Shown: positions 35,393-43,687 of the stretch, in pieces
Layout of the letters: every line of letters begins with the position of its first letter
How positions within the stretch are numbered: position 1 is the stretch's first letter
Assembly: GCF_000739895.2 (NCBI RefSeq)
Contig: NZ_BBJS01000023.1
Location: 1-64,000 of the forward strand
From: Sphingomonas paucimobilis NBRC 13935
GTDB taxonomy: Bacteria > Pseudomonadota > Alphaproteobacteria > Sphingomonadales > Sphingomonadaceae
Length of the DNA stretch: 64,000 nt
Direction: 5' to 3'
Made by a program: the position numbers and the translations under genes
The notes under the pieces: generated by a model
What the model was told of the DNA's origin: nothing
Seen by the model: only the letters and a program-made list of their open reading frames with translations
Databases searched by the model: none

Positions 35393-36907
35393 ATGATGCA
35401 GGCCAATCGCCGCGAACTGATCGCCGCCTTCACCATTCTGGGACTGTCCCCGGCCATGGCCACCCGGCTTGCCGCGCAGACCCGGGCCGCCCTGGGCTCG
35501 GCACAGCCCTTTTCCTGGACGGCACTCCAGACCCGCGCCGAGCAACTGGCGCGCCAGCCTTATAAACCCCAGGCCAAGGTCGAGGCGGCGGCCGCAATCG
35601 ACTATGATGCGGTTGGCACCATCCGCTATCGCGATGACCAGACGCTGGCCGGCGGCATCCGCCTGTTCCCGCTGGGCCGCTCTGCGCCCAACCCGGTCGG
35701 CATCCACATCGTCGAGAACGGCGAGGCGCGCAGCGTCCCCTTCTCACCCTCGCTGTTCACCGCCGAGGCGGGGCATGCGCCGCCGCTCGGCATCGCCGGC
35801 TTCCGCGCGATGACGGCGGACGGCAAAAGCGACTGGCTGGCCTTTCAGGGCGCCTCCTATTTCCGCACCGCGGGCGCGCAGGACCAGTACGGCCTGTCGG
35901 CGCGGGGGATCGCGATCGACACCGGCATCGACGGGCGCGAGGAGTTCCCCGCCTTCACCGACTTCTGGATCGAGCGGACGGGGGCGCAGGCCTATACCGT
36001 CTATGCGCTGCTCGACGGGCCGAGCGTCACCGGGGCCTATCGGATCGAGTCGGCCAAGGGCGCGAACGGCGTCGAACAGCGCGTATCCGCCATCCTCTTC
36101 TTCCGCCGCGATGTCGAACGCCTGGGCATCGCGCCCGCGACCAGCATGTTCTGGTATGGCGAGGGCAATCGCGCGGCGGGCAGCGACTGGCGGCCCGAGA
36201 TTCACGATTCGGACGGCCTCGCGCTGCTGACCGGGGCTGGCGAGCGGTTGTGGCGGCCCTTGGTCAATCCGCCGCGCCCGACGCTCGACAGCTTCGCCGA
36301 CACCAATCCGCGCGGCTTCGGGCTGCTCCAGCGCGACCGAGCGTTCGACCATTATCAGGATGACGGCGCATTTTACGACCGCCGCGCCAATCTGTGGGTC
36401 CAGCCGGAAGGAAATTGGGGCCGGGGCCAGGTGATGCTCTATGCCTTTCCCACCGCGTCGGAGACGGTCGACAATATCGTCGCCTTCTGGAACCCCGCCG
36501 ACGCGCCCAAGGCCGGGCAGAAGCGCCAGTTCGACTACCGGTTGAGCTGGGGCTCGACCGACCCGACCGTGGTGCCAGCGGTCGCGCACGCGGTCGACCA
36601 GTGGACCGGAGCCGCCGGACGCCCCGGTGCCGAGCCAACGCCCGGCGCGCGCAAGCTGGTCGTGGATTTCGTCGGTCCGGCGCTGGCCGGGCTCGATCGG
36701 CAGAGCGGCGTCACCGCCGATATCTCCGTCACGCGCGGCAAGCTGCTGACCCAGGCTGCCTATCCGGTGGTCGGGCAGAGCAATCGCTGGCGTGTCACCG
36801 CCGATATCGCGCCCGAGGGTCAGGGCCCCGCCGATGTGCGACTGTTCCTGAAGCGCGGGACCAAGGCGCTGACCGAGACGGTGCTGGCGCCGGTCTTCCT
36901 GCCATGA
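35393..36907 (+). CDS. opgG: OpgG/OpgD-family periplasmic glucan biosynthesis protein
   Basis: Periplasmic protein for osmoregulated glucan branching or backbone release. It is 504 residues. The N-terminus NRRELIAAFTILGLSPAMAT has a twin-arginine and a hydrophobic stretch, closer to the Tat-exported OpgD than to Sec-exported OpgG. The core has FPLGRSAPNPVGIHIVENG, FWIERTGAQAYTVYALLDGP, EGNRAAGSDWRPEIHDSDGL, and WVQPEGNWGRGQVMLYAFPT. GGGAG precedes the ATG by few bases. The stop overlaps opgH (ATGA), giving the usual opgG-opgH operon. Confidence 0.9.
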   Translation: MMQANRRELIAAFTILGLSPAMATRLAAQTRAALGSAQPFSWTALQTRAEQLARQPYKPQAKVEAAAAIDYDAVGTIRYRDDQTLAGGIRLFPLGRSAPNPVGIHIVENGEARSVPFSPSLFTAEAGHAPPLGIAGFRAMTADGKSDWLAFQGASYFRTAGAQDQYGLSARGIAIDTGIDGREEFPAFTDFWIERTGAQAYTVYALLDGPSVTGAYRIESAKGANGVEQRVSAILFFRRDVERLGIAPATSMFWYGEGNRAAGSDWRPEIHDSDGLALLTGAGERLWRPLVNPPRPTLDSFADTNPRGFGLLQRDRAFDHYQDDGAFYDRRANLWVQPEGNWGRGQVMLYAFPTASETVDNIVAFWNPADAPKAGQKRQFDYRLSWGSTDPTVVPAVAHAVDQWTGAAGRPGAEPTPGARKLVVDFVGPALAGLDRQSGVTADISVTRGKLLTQAAYPVVGQSNRWRVTADIAPEGQGPADVRLFLKRGTKALTETVLAPVFLP

Positions 36908-38703
36908 GCCGACCCCATGCCATGATGCCCGAGCCGGCGCCGCTGGAAATGCCGGTCCAGCGGTTCGATGGCCCGCCGCCGCCGCACAATGCGCCCGAGC
37001 CCCGGCCCGGCATCAACCTATCCCCCGACGACATATTGACGCGCCGCCTGTTGCTGGTGCTGCTGACCGGCCTGCTCGCCACCGCCGCCTCGGCCTCGGT
37101 GAAGGAGGCGTTGCTCAGCGACGGATTCAGCCTGCTCGACGGTCTGTTGCTGCTGCTCTTCTTCCCGCTCTTTGCCTGGATTTCGTTCGGCTTCGTGACG
37201 GCGGCGATCGGCTTCATCCTGCTCATCTCGCGCGCGCATCCGGGCATCACCTCGGCCCCGCGAGAGGCCGCGCCGCCGACCGCGCGGACGGCCGTGCTGG
37301 TGCCCGTGCATAATGAGGATGTCGATGCGGTGTTCGACCGGATCGCGCGCATGGCGACGATGATCGAGCGCGCCGGCTCCGCCGACCGTTTCGCCTTCTT
37401 CGTCTTGTCCGATTCGGGCGAAGCGGCGGAAGCCGAGGAAGTCGCCGCCTGGGAACGCCTCGCGCCGCTCCTGCGCGTGCCGCTCCATTATCGCCGCCGG
37501 ACCGAGAATGTCGGGCGCAAGCCCGGCAACGTCGCCGACTGGGTGCGCCACCATGGCGGCGCGTACGACTTCATGCTGATGCTCGACGCCGACAGCCTGA
37601 TGGGCGGCGACACCATCATCGGCATGGCGCAGATCATGGAGCAGCGCCCCTCCATTGCCCTCCTTCAGACCGTGCCCATGATCATCGGCGCGACGACCTT
37701 CTTCCAGCGCTGGATGCAGTTCGCGAGCCGCTTCTACGGGCCGATCTCGACCGCTGGCCTCGTCTGGTGGTCGGGGTCCGAGTCTACCTTCTGGGGCCAT
37801 AATGCGCTGATCCGCATCCGCGCCTTTGCGGAAAGCTGCGGCCTGCCCGACCTGCCCGGACGCCCGCCCTTCGGCGGCACGATCATGAGCCATGACATGG
37901 TCGAGGCGGCGCTGCTCCGGCGGCGCGGCTGGCGGCTGCACATGCTGATGGTCGAGGACAGTTTTGAGGAATTCCCACCCACCCTGATCGACCAGGCGGT
38001 GCGCGACCGGCGCTGGGCGCAGGGCAATATCCAGCATCTGAAACTGCTCGGCGCGAGCGGTTTCCACTGGATCAGCCGGTTGCAGCTATTGATCGGCGCC
38101 TCGGCCTATCTGATGTCGCCCGCCTGGCTGATCCTGATCGCCACCTCGATCGCGCAGAGCCTGTCCGACGATGCCGCCACGGTGCGGGAGGTGACCTCGA
38201 CCCAGGTGCTGGTGGTGACTTTGGTCCTGCTGTTCGGTCCGAAGATCCTCAGCATCATCTGGGCGATGGCGGACCGTGAGCGACGGGCGAGCTATGGCGG
38301 GGCGAGAGCAATCCTGGCCTCGGTCGCGCTCGACGTACCGCTGTCGATCCTGACCGCGCCGGTGATCGCGCTGACCCAGACGATCGATCTGATCAACATC
38401 GTGCGCGGCAAGCCGTCGGGCTGGAGCCCGCAGAGCCGGGTGCGCAATGGCTTGGCGGCGGCGGACGCGATGCCGCGTTATTACTGGCATCTGGGGGTGG
38501 GGGCCGCGTTGGTGGTCGTGTCGTTCCTGAACCCGATGCTGGGGGCGTGGCTGTCGCCGGTGACGCTGGGATTGCTGCTGGCGCCATGGCTGGCGATGGA
38601 GACCGCCAAGGTTCGGCCGGGCGAGCGATTGGCGAAGAAGGGCGTGTTCGCGGTGCCGGGGTCTAGGGTGGCGGAGCCGGTTCGACCCTTGGCGTTGGCG
38701 TGA
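36904..38703 (+). CDS. opgH: OpgH, glucan glucosyltransferase
   Basis: Inner-membrane GT2 enzyme that polymerises glucose from UDP-glucose for osmoregulated periplasmic glucans. It is 599 residues, shorter than the E. coli protein (about 850) but usual for alphaproteobacteria. Two N-terminal membrane helices are at about 42-65 and 75-105. The catalytic domain has VLVPVHNEDVDAVFDRIARM, FVLSDSG, LMLDADSLMGGDT, VEDSFEEFPPT, and the R-RRWAQGN motif. C-terminal helices follow from about 390. The REP/IS256 region follows immediately. Confidence 0.93.
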   Translation: MSRPHAMMPEPAPLEMPVQRFDGPPPPHNAPEPRPGINLSPDDILTRRLLLVLLTGLLATAASASVKEALLSDGFSLLDGLLLLLFFPLFAWISFGFVTAAIGFILLISRAHPGITSAPREAAPPTARTAVLVPVHNEDVDAVFDRIARMATMIERAGSADRFAFFVLSDSGEAAEAEEVAAWERLAPLLRVPLHYRRRTENVGRKPGNVADWVRHHGGAYDFMLMLDADSLMGGDTIIGMAQIMEQRPSIALLQTVPMIIGATTFFQRWMQFASRFYGPISTAGLVWWSGSESTFWGHNALIRIRAFAESCGLPDLPGRPPFGGTIMSHDMVEAALLRRRGWRLHMLMVEDSFEEFPPTLIDQAVRDRRWAQGNIQHLKLLGASGFHWISRLQLLIGASAYLMSPAWLILIATSIAQSLSDDAATVREVTSTQVLVVTLVLLFGPKILSIIWAMADRERRASYGGARAILASVALDVPLSILTAPVIALTQTIDLINIVRGKPSGWSPQSRVRNGLAAADAMPRYYWHLGVGAALVVVSFLNPMLGAWLSPVTLGLLLAPWLAMETAKVRPGERLAKKGVFAVPGSRVAEPVRPLALA

Positions 38704-38764
38704 GGGACGGGCGTGGGCTTCGACTTCGCTCAGCCTGAAGGGAGCGAGGGAATGGATCTGGACA

Positions 38765-40086
38765 GGGAGTGTCAGGAATTTCGTGTGCGGGCGGGCGGCT
38801 GAACATTACGCCGCCATGGCCCTGATGAAGCGTTCGCCGAAGATGACGGCGAACTGTGCCTTGGCCATGGTCCACTCACGTGGTGGCATCCTCCACTCTT
38901 TTTCCGACCGGTTCAAGATCAGGTAGAGCAGCTTGGTGGCGGCCTCGTCGCTGGGGAAATGGCCGCGTGCACGGACGGCCCGGCGCAGTTTCGAGTTCAG
39001 CGCCTCGATGGCGTTGGTGGTGTAGATGATCCGCCGAACCTCGTCGGGAAAGGCGAAGAACGGGATGACCTCGGCCCAGGCGCGCCGCCAGCTCTGGGCA
39101 ATGGCGGGATAGCGGGTTCCCCAAGGACCCGCCTCGAACGCAGTCAGGGCCTGCTCGGCCGCCTCGGCACTGGGCGCGCGGTAGATCTCCTTCAACGCAG
39201 TCGCCAGGCCCTTGCGGTCCTTCCAGGACACAAAGTCCATGGAATTGCGCAGCAGATGGACGATGCATGTCTGAACCACGGCGTCGGGGAACACGGCCGT
39301 GATCGCTTCCGGAAAGCCCTTCAGGCCATCGACCACGGCGAGCAGGATGTCCTCGGTGCCGCGGTTCCTCAGCTCGTTCATGACCCTGAGCCAGAATTTG
39401 GCCCCTTCGTTCTGCTCCAGCCACAGGCCCAGCACCTCCTTGGCGCCGTCGGCGCGGACGCCGAGCGCGATGTGGATCGCCTTGTTGCGCACCATGCCTT
39501 CGTCACGGATCTTCACCCGCAAGGCGTCGAAAAATACGAGCGGGTAGACCGGGTCGAGCGGCCGCTGCTGCCAGATCGCCACCTCGTCGAGCACCGCGTC
39601 GGTCACGCTCGAGATCAGGTCCGGCGATACGTCGATGCCGTACAGATCGTGCAGGTGTCCTGTGATCTCGCGGGTACTCATGCCGCGCGCGTACATCGAC
39701 ACGATCTTCTCGTCGAAGCCCGGAAAGCGCCGCTGGTATTTGGCGATCAGCTGCGGGTCGAAACTGCTCTGCCGGTCACGTGGTACGTCGATCGCCAGCT
39801 TGCCGGTATCGGTCGTGATCGTCTTCCGGCCGTAGCCGTTGCGCGAGTTGCCGGTGCCGTCGTCTCCGGCCAGATGATAATCCATCTCCGCGTTCAAAGC
39901 GCGCTCCGTCAGCGCCTTCTTCAGCGCATCCAGCAGGCCGCCCTGCGCCAGCGCGGTACCAGCATCAGCGCCAGCCAGCAGCTGATCCAGCAGATCGTTC
40001 GGTATCGCAGGCTCTTTGCGTCGGGACATTTCGGGGCTCCTTCTTTCCCATTATGCCCGCCCGCACACGAAATTCCTGACACTCCC
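38765..40086 (-). mobile_element. Complete IS256-family insertion sequence
   Basis: The element is 1322 bases. Perfect 32-base terminal inverted repeats lie at 38765-38796 and 40055-40086 (outer end GGGAGTGTCAGGAATTTCGT). The 9-base direct repeat ATCTGGACA flanks it at 38756-38764 and 40087-40095. It contains one intact transposase gene. Perfect ends and an exact target duplication suggest recent transposition. Confidence 0.95.
38806..40029 (-). CDS. IS256-family (mutator) transposase
   Basis: DDE transposase of 407 residues, the standard length. It has YARGMSTREITGHLHDLYGI, then VFFDALRVKIRDEGMVRNKA with the first catalytic Asp. LAVVDGLKGFPEAITAVFPD carries the second Asp, followed by QTCIVHLLRNSMDFVSWKDR. 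The late TTNAIEALNSKLRRAVRARG region holds the Glu. The frame is intact. ATG lies 25 bases inside the right inverted repeat. Confidence 0.95.
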   Translation of the reverse strand: MSRRKEPAIPNDLLDQLLAGADAGTALAQGGLLDALKKALTERALNAEMDYHLAGDDGTGNSRNGYGRKTITTDTGKLAIDVPRDRQSSFDPQLIAKYQRRFPGFDEKIVSMYARGMSTREITGHLHDLYGIDVSPDLISSVTDAVLDEVAIWQQRPLDPVYPLVFFDALRVKIRDEGMVRNKAIHIALGVRADGAKEVLGLWLEQNEGAKFWLRVMNELRNRGTEDILLAVVDGLKGFPEAITAVFPDAVVQTCIVHLLRNSMDFVSWKDRKGLATALKEIYRAPSAEAAEQALTAFEAGPWGTRYPAIAQSWRRAWAEVIPFFAFPDEVRRIIYTTNAIEALNSKLRRAVRARGHFPSDEAATKLLYLILNRSEKEWRMPPREWTMAKAQFAVIFGERFIRAMAA

Positions 40087-40143
40087 ATCTGGACACCAAC
40101 CCCCGTTCAGTCTGAGCGAAGTCGAAGCCCACGCTACACCCCC

Positions 40144-41142
40144 TCAATCATCCTCATCCTCAAACCCCACCAACGCCAGCGCCCGCGCCTTCATCTGCCG
40201 CGTCTCGCACCAGTGGACCAACGCCTCCTCGCGCCCATGCGTCACCCACACCTCACGCGGTGCGATCTCGGTCAGCGTCTGGGTCAGTTCATCCCAATCG
40301 GCATGGTCGGACAGGATCAGCGGCAGCTCGACATTCTTCTGCCGCGCGCGCTGACGCACCCGCATCCAGCCGCTGGCCATCGCGGTGATCGGATCGGGCA
40401 GCCGCCGCGACCAGCGATCGTTGAGCGCACCCGGTGGGCACATCACGACATGCCCCGCCATCTCTGCCTTGGGCGTATCGGCGACCATGCGCAGTTCGCC
40501 CAGATCGACGCCATGCTCCTGATACAGCGTGCATAGCCGCGCCAATGCGCCATGGAGATAGATGGGTGCCTCATGCCCGCGCACGCGCAGCTCGGCGATC
40601 ACCCGCTGCGCCTTGCCCAGCGCATAGGCCCCGACCAGCACGCAGCGGGTCGGATTGGCGTGGAGCCGCGCGATCAGCTTGTCGATCTCGTCCCCCGTCT
40701 CGGGATGGCGAAAGACGGGCAGCGCGAAGGTCGCCTCGGTGACGAACACGTCGCACTTCACCGGCTCGAACGGCGCACAGGTCGGGTCCGCGCGGCGCTT
40801 GTAATCGCCCGACACGACCACCCGCTCATCCCGATAATCGAGCACGATCTGCGCCGATCCCAGCACATGTCCGGCGGGCACGAAGCTGACATCCACCTCG
40901 CCCAGCCGGATCGTCTCGCCATAGCCGACCGAAACCCCGGTCTGCGGGCCGTAGCGGGCTTCCATGATCGCCAGCGTTTCCGGCGTCGCCCACACCGTAC
41001 CGTGCCCGCCGCGCGCATGGTCGGCATGGCCGTGGGTCACCAGCGCCTTGGCTTCCGGTTCGGACGGATCGACCCACACATCGGCGGGAGCCACGTAAAT
41101 CCCGCGTTTATGGGGCTGTATCCAGTCGCCGAGCTTGACCAT
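40144..41142 (-). CDS. Ligase-associated DNA exonuclease (metallo-beta-lactamase fold)
   Basis: Nuclease of the beta-CASP/MBL type usually encoded with an ATP-dependent DNA ligase and a large helicase. It is 332 residues. The metal motif is LVTHGHADHARGGHG, with VPAGHVLGSAQIVL and VVVSGDYKRRADPTCAPFEP. The end contains ILSDHADWDELTQT and EVWVTHGREEAL. ATG 41142 is preferred because GAAGGAT lies ten bases upstream. It shares CATG with the divergent helicase. The expected ligase gene is not in the window; the downstream side is occupied by repeat DNA and the IS. Confidence 0.88.
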   Translation of the reverse strand: MVKLGDWIQPHKRGIYVAPADVWVDPSEPEAKALVTHGHADHARGGHGTVWATPETLAIMEARYGPQTGVSVGYGETIRLGEVDVSFVPAGHVLGSAQIVLDYRDERVVVSGDYKRRADPTCAPFEPVKCDVFVTEATFALPVFRHPETGDEIDKLIARLHANPTRCVLVGAYALGKAQRVIAELRVRGHEAPIYLHGALARLCTLYQEHGVDLGELRMVADTPKAEMAGHVVMCPPGALNDRWSRRLPDPITAMASGWMRVRQRARQKNVELPLILSDHADWDELTQTLTEIAPREVWVTHGREEALVHWCETRQMKARALALVGFEDEDD

Positions 41143-43573
41143 GATACCTATATCCTTCGGGATGCTCCCCGGTTCCCTTCCCTCCGCCCTGACCGACTGG
41201 TTCGCCGCCAAGGGCTGGCAACCGCGCACGCACCAGTTGGCGATGCTGGAGGAAGCGCGCGCCGGGCGTCACGCGCTGCTGGTCGCCACCACCGGCGCGG
41301 GCAAGACGCTGGCGGGGTTCCTGCCGACGCTGACCGAATTGATCGAAGAGCCGAGCGAAGGGCTGCACACCCTGTACGTCTCGCCGTTGAAAGCATTGGC
41401 GGTCGATATCCGCCGCAACCTCGTCACGCCGATCGAAGAAATGGGCCTCGACATAAGGGTCGAGACGCGGACCGGCGACACGTCGTCGGACAAGAAGGCG
41501 CGGCAGCGGGTGAAGCCGCCGCACATCCTGCTGACCACGCCGGAATCGCTGTCGCTGCTGCTCAGCTATCCCGATGCCGCGACCATGTTCGCGGGGTTGA
41601 AGACGATCGTGGTCGATGAAGTCCACGCCTTCGCCACCGGCAAGCGCGGCGACCTGCTGTCCTTGTGCATGGCGCGGTTGCAGCACCTGTCCCCCGATCT
41701 TCGCCGGGTCGCGCTGTCGGCAACGGTGGCGGACCCGGATGGCTATCGCGCCTGGCTCGCGCCCGACGGCGACATCGATGCGGTCGGCCTGGTCAACGGC
41801 GAACCCGGCGCACCGTCGGACATCTCGATCCTGCTGCCGAAGGATCGTATCCCCTGGGCGGGCCATTCGGGCCGCTACGCCGCCGCGCAGGTGATGCGGG
41901 TGATCGAGGCGAACCGGACCACCATCGTCTTCTGCAACACCCGCAGCCTCGCCGAACTCATCTTCCAGGATTTGTGGAAAGCGAACGACAAGAGCCTGCC
42001 GATCGGTGTCCATCACGGCTCGCTGTCGCTGGAAGCGCGGCAAAAGGTGGAAGCCGCGATGGCGGACGGCCAGCTCCGCGCACTGGTCGCCACCGCCAGC
42101 CTGGACCTCGGCGTCGACTGGGGCGATGTCGATTGCGTGATTCAGATGGGCGCACCCAAGGGGTCGTCGCGGCTGCTCCAACGGATCGGCCGCGCCAATC
42201 ACCGGCTGGACGAATCGAGCCGCGCGATCCTGGTCCCCGGCAATCGCTTCGAATATCTGGAGGCGCGCGCCGCACTCGATGCGGTGGAGGCGGGCGAACT
42301 CGACCCCGACCTGTTCCGCCCAGGCGCGCTCGACGTGCTGGCGCAGCATGTCATGGCCTGCGCGTGCGCCGCGCCGTTCGAGCAGGGCGCATTGCTCGAC
42401 GAGATCCGCTCGGCCATGCCCTATTCAGCGCTGGACGACGAAACGTTCGAGCGGGTGCTGCGCTTCATCGCGGACGGCGGCTATGCGCTCAAGGCCTATG
42501 ACCGGTTCAAGCGGCTGGTGCAGCAGCCGGACGGCCTGTGGCGCGTCACCCATCCGCAGTTCGTCGCACAGCATCGCCTCAACGCCGGGATCATCGTCGA
42601 GGCGACGATGCTCAAGGTCCGCTTCCGCAACGGCCGCCAGCTTGGCCGGGTTGAGGAAGGCTTCGCCGCGACGCTGGCGCCCGGCGACACCTTCTTCTTC
42701 GCCGGTCTCAGCCTGGAGGTAGAATCGATCGACGGCGAGGATCTGATCGTCCGCGCGACCAGTCGCCCCGCGCGCATCCCCACCTATGGCGGCAGCCGGA
42801 TGCCGCTATCGACCAGCCTCGCCGACCGGGTGCGCGAATTTCTCGCGGACCGGCGCGAATGGGATCGTTTTCCCCCGGACGTGCACGACTGGCTGGAGAT
42901 GCAGGACCGCCGCTCGGTCCTCCCTCGGCGCGGCCAGCTCTTGGTCGAGACCTTCCCGCGCGAGGGGCGGCATTACATGGTCGCCTATAGCTTCGAGGGG
43001 TGGAATGCCCACCAGTCGCTGGGGATGCTGATCACCCGGCGGATGGAGGCGCAGGGGCTGAAGCCGCTTGGCTTCGTCGCCAGCGACTATGCGCTCGCCT
43101 GTTACGGGCTGGAGAAGGTCACCGATCCGGCCAGCCTCTTCTCGCCCGACATCCTCGAAAACGAGTTCGTCGATTGGGTTCAGCAATCGCACCTCCTCAA
43201 GCGCGCCTTTCGCGAGGTCGCGGTGATCGGCGGGCTGGTCGACCGCCAACATCCCGGCAAGCGCAAGACCGGGCGGCAGGTGATCTTTTCGACCGACCTG
43301 ATCTACGACGTGCTGCGCAAATATGAGCCGGGCCATCTGCTGCTCCAGGCGGCGTGGGACGATGCCCGGGCGCGGATGACCGATGTGGGGCGGCTGGCCA
43401 ATCTGCTCGACCGGGCGGGCGGCACGATGCTGCACGTCGATCTGGAGCGGGTTAGCCCGCTCGCCGTGCCGGTGCTGGTGCTGATCGGGCGGGAGAAGGT
43501 GGCGACCGGGAGTGCGGACGACGATCTGTTGATCGAGGCGGAGGCCTTGGCGGCGGAGGCTATGGGAGAGTGA
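41141..43573 (+). CDS. Ligase-associated DEXH-box helicase (Lhr-like)
   Basis: Large superfamily 2 DNA helicase of about 810 residues. Motif I is ATTGAGKTLAGFLP, the Walker B box is VVDEVHAF (DEVH), motif III LSATVADP, and motif VI QRIGRANHR. The C-terminal half has the Lhr-type winged helix and core region (QLLVETFPREGRHYMVAYSF, EGWNAHQSLGMLITRRMEAQ). This protein and the divergent exonuclease form a presumed DNA repair module. The start is uncertain: ATG 41141 overlaps the exonuclease ATG, and ATG 41162 would remove the overlap. Neither has a strong Shine-Dalgarno. Confidence 0.88.
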   Translation: MIPISFGMLPGSLPSALTDWFAAKGWQPRTHQLAMLEEARAGRHALLVATTGAGKTLAGFLPTLTELIEEPSEGLHTLYVSPLKALAVDIRRNLVTPIEEMGLDIRVETRTGDTSSDKKARQRVKPPHILLTTPESLSLLLSYPDAATMFAGLKTIVVDEVHAFATGKRGDLLSLCMARLQHLSPDLRRVALSATVADPDGYRAWLAPDGDIDAVGLVNGEPGAPSDISILLPKDRIPWAGHSGRYAAAQVMRVIEANRTTIVFCNTRSLAELIFQDLWKANDKSLPIGVHHGSLSLEARQKVEAAMADGQLRALVATASLDLGVDWGDVDCVIQMGAPKGSSRLLQRIGRANHRLDESSRAILVPGNRFEYLEARAALDAVEAGELDPDLFRPGALDVLAQHVMACACAAPFEQGALLDEIRSAMPYSALDDETFERVLRFIADGGYALKAYDRFKRLVQQPDGLWRVTHPQFVAQHRLNAGIIVEATMLKVRFRNGRQLGRVEEGFAATLAPGDTFFFAGLSLEVESIDGEDLIVRATSRPARIPTYGGSRMPLSTSLADRVREFLADRREWDRFPPDVHDWLEMQDRRSVLPRRGQLLVETFPREGRHYMVAYSFEGWNAHQSLGMLITRRMEAQGLKPLGFVASDYALACYGLEKVTDPASLFSPDILENEFVDWVQQSHLLKRAFREVAVIGGLVDRQHPGKRKTGRQVIFSTDLIYDVLRKYEPGHLLLQAAWDDARARMTDVGRLANLLDRAGGTMLHVDLERVSPLAVPVLVLIGREKVATGSADDDLLIEAEALAAEAMGE

Positions 43574-43687
43574 GGCCACGCTACGCCCTCTCATCAACCC
43601 CCGCCCCACCTTCAAACAAGTCATCCAATCACCCTGATCGCATCAAAAATGTTGCATTGCCTATCCCTACCCCGCAAATCTGATTTC

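Larger units (their letters stand above)
38711..40134. repeat. REP pair split by the IS256-type element
   Basis: Left arm 38711-38739 and right arm 40106-40134 are complementary over 29 bases with one mismatch (the left begins GCGTGGGCTTCGACTTCGCT). Removing the insertion sequence and one target copy leaves a compact palindrome of about 95 bases. The IS therefore landed in the loop of an older REP pair. Confidence 0.85.
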
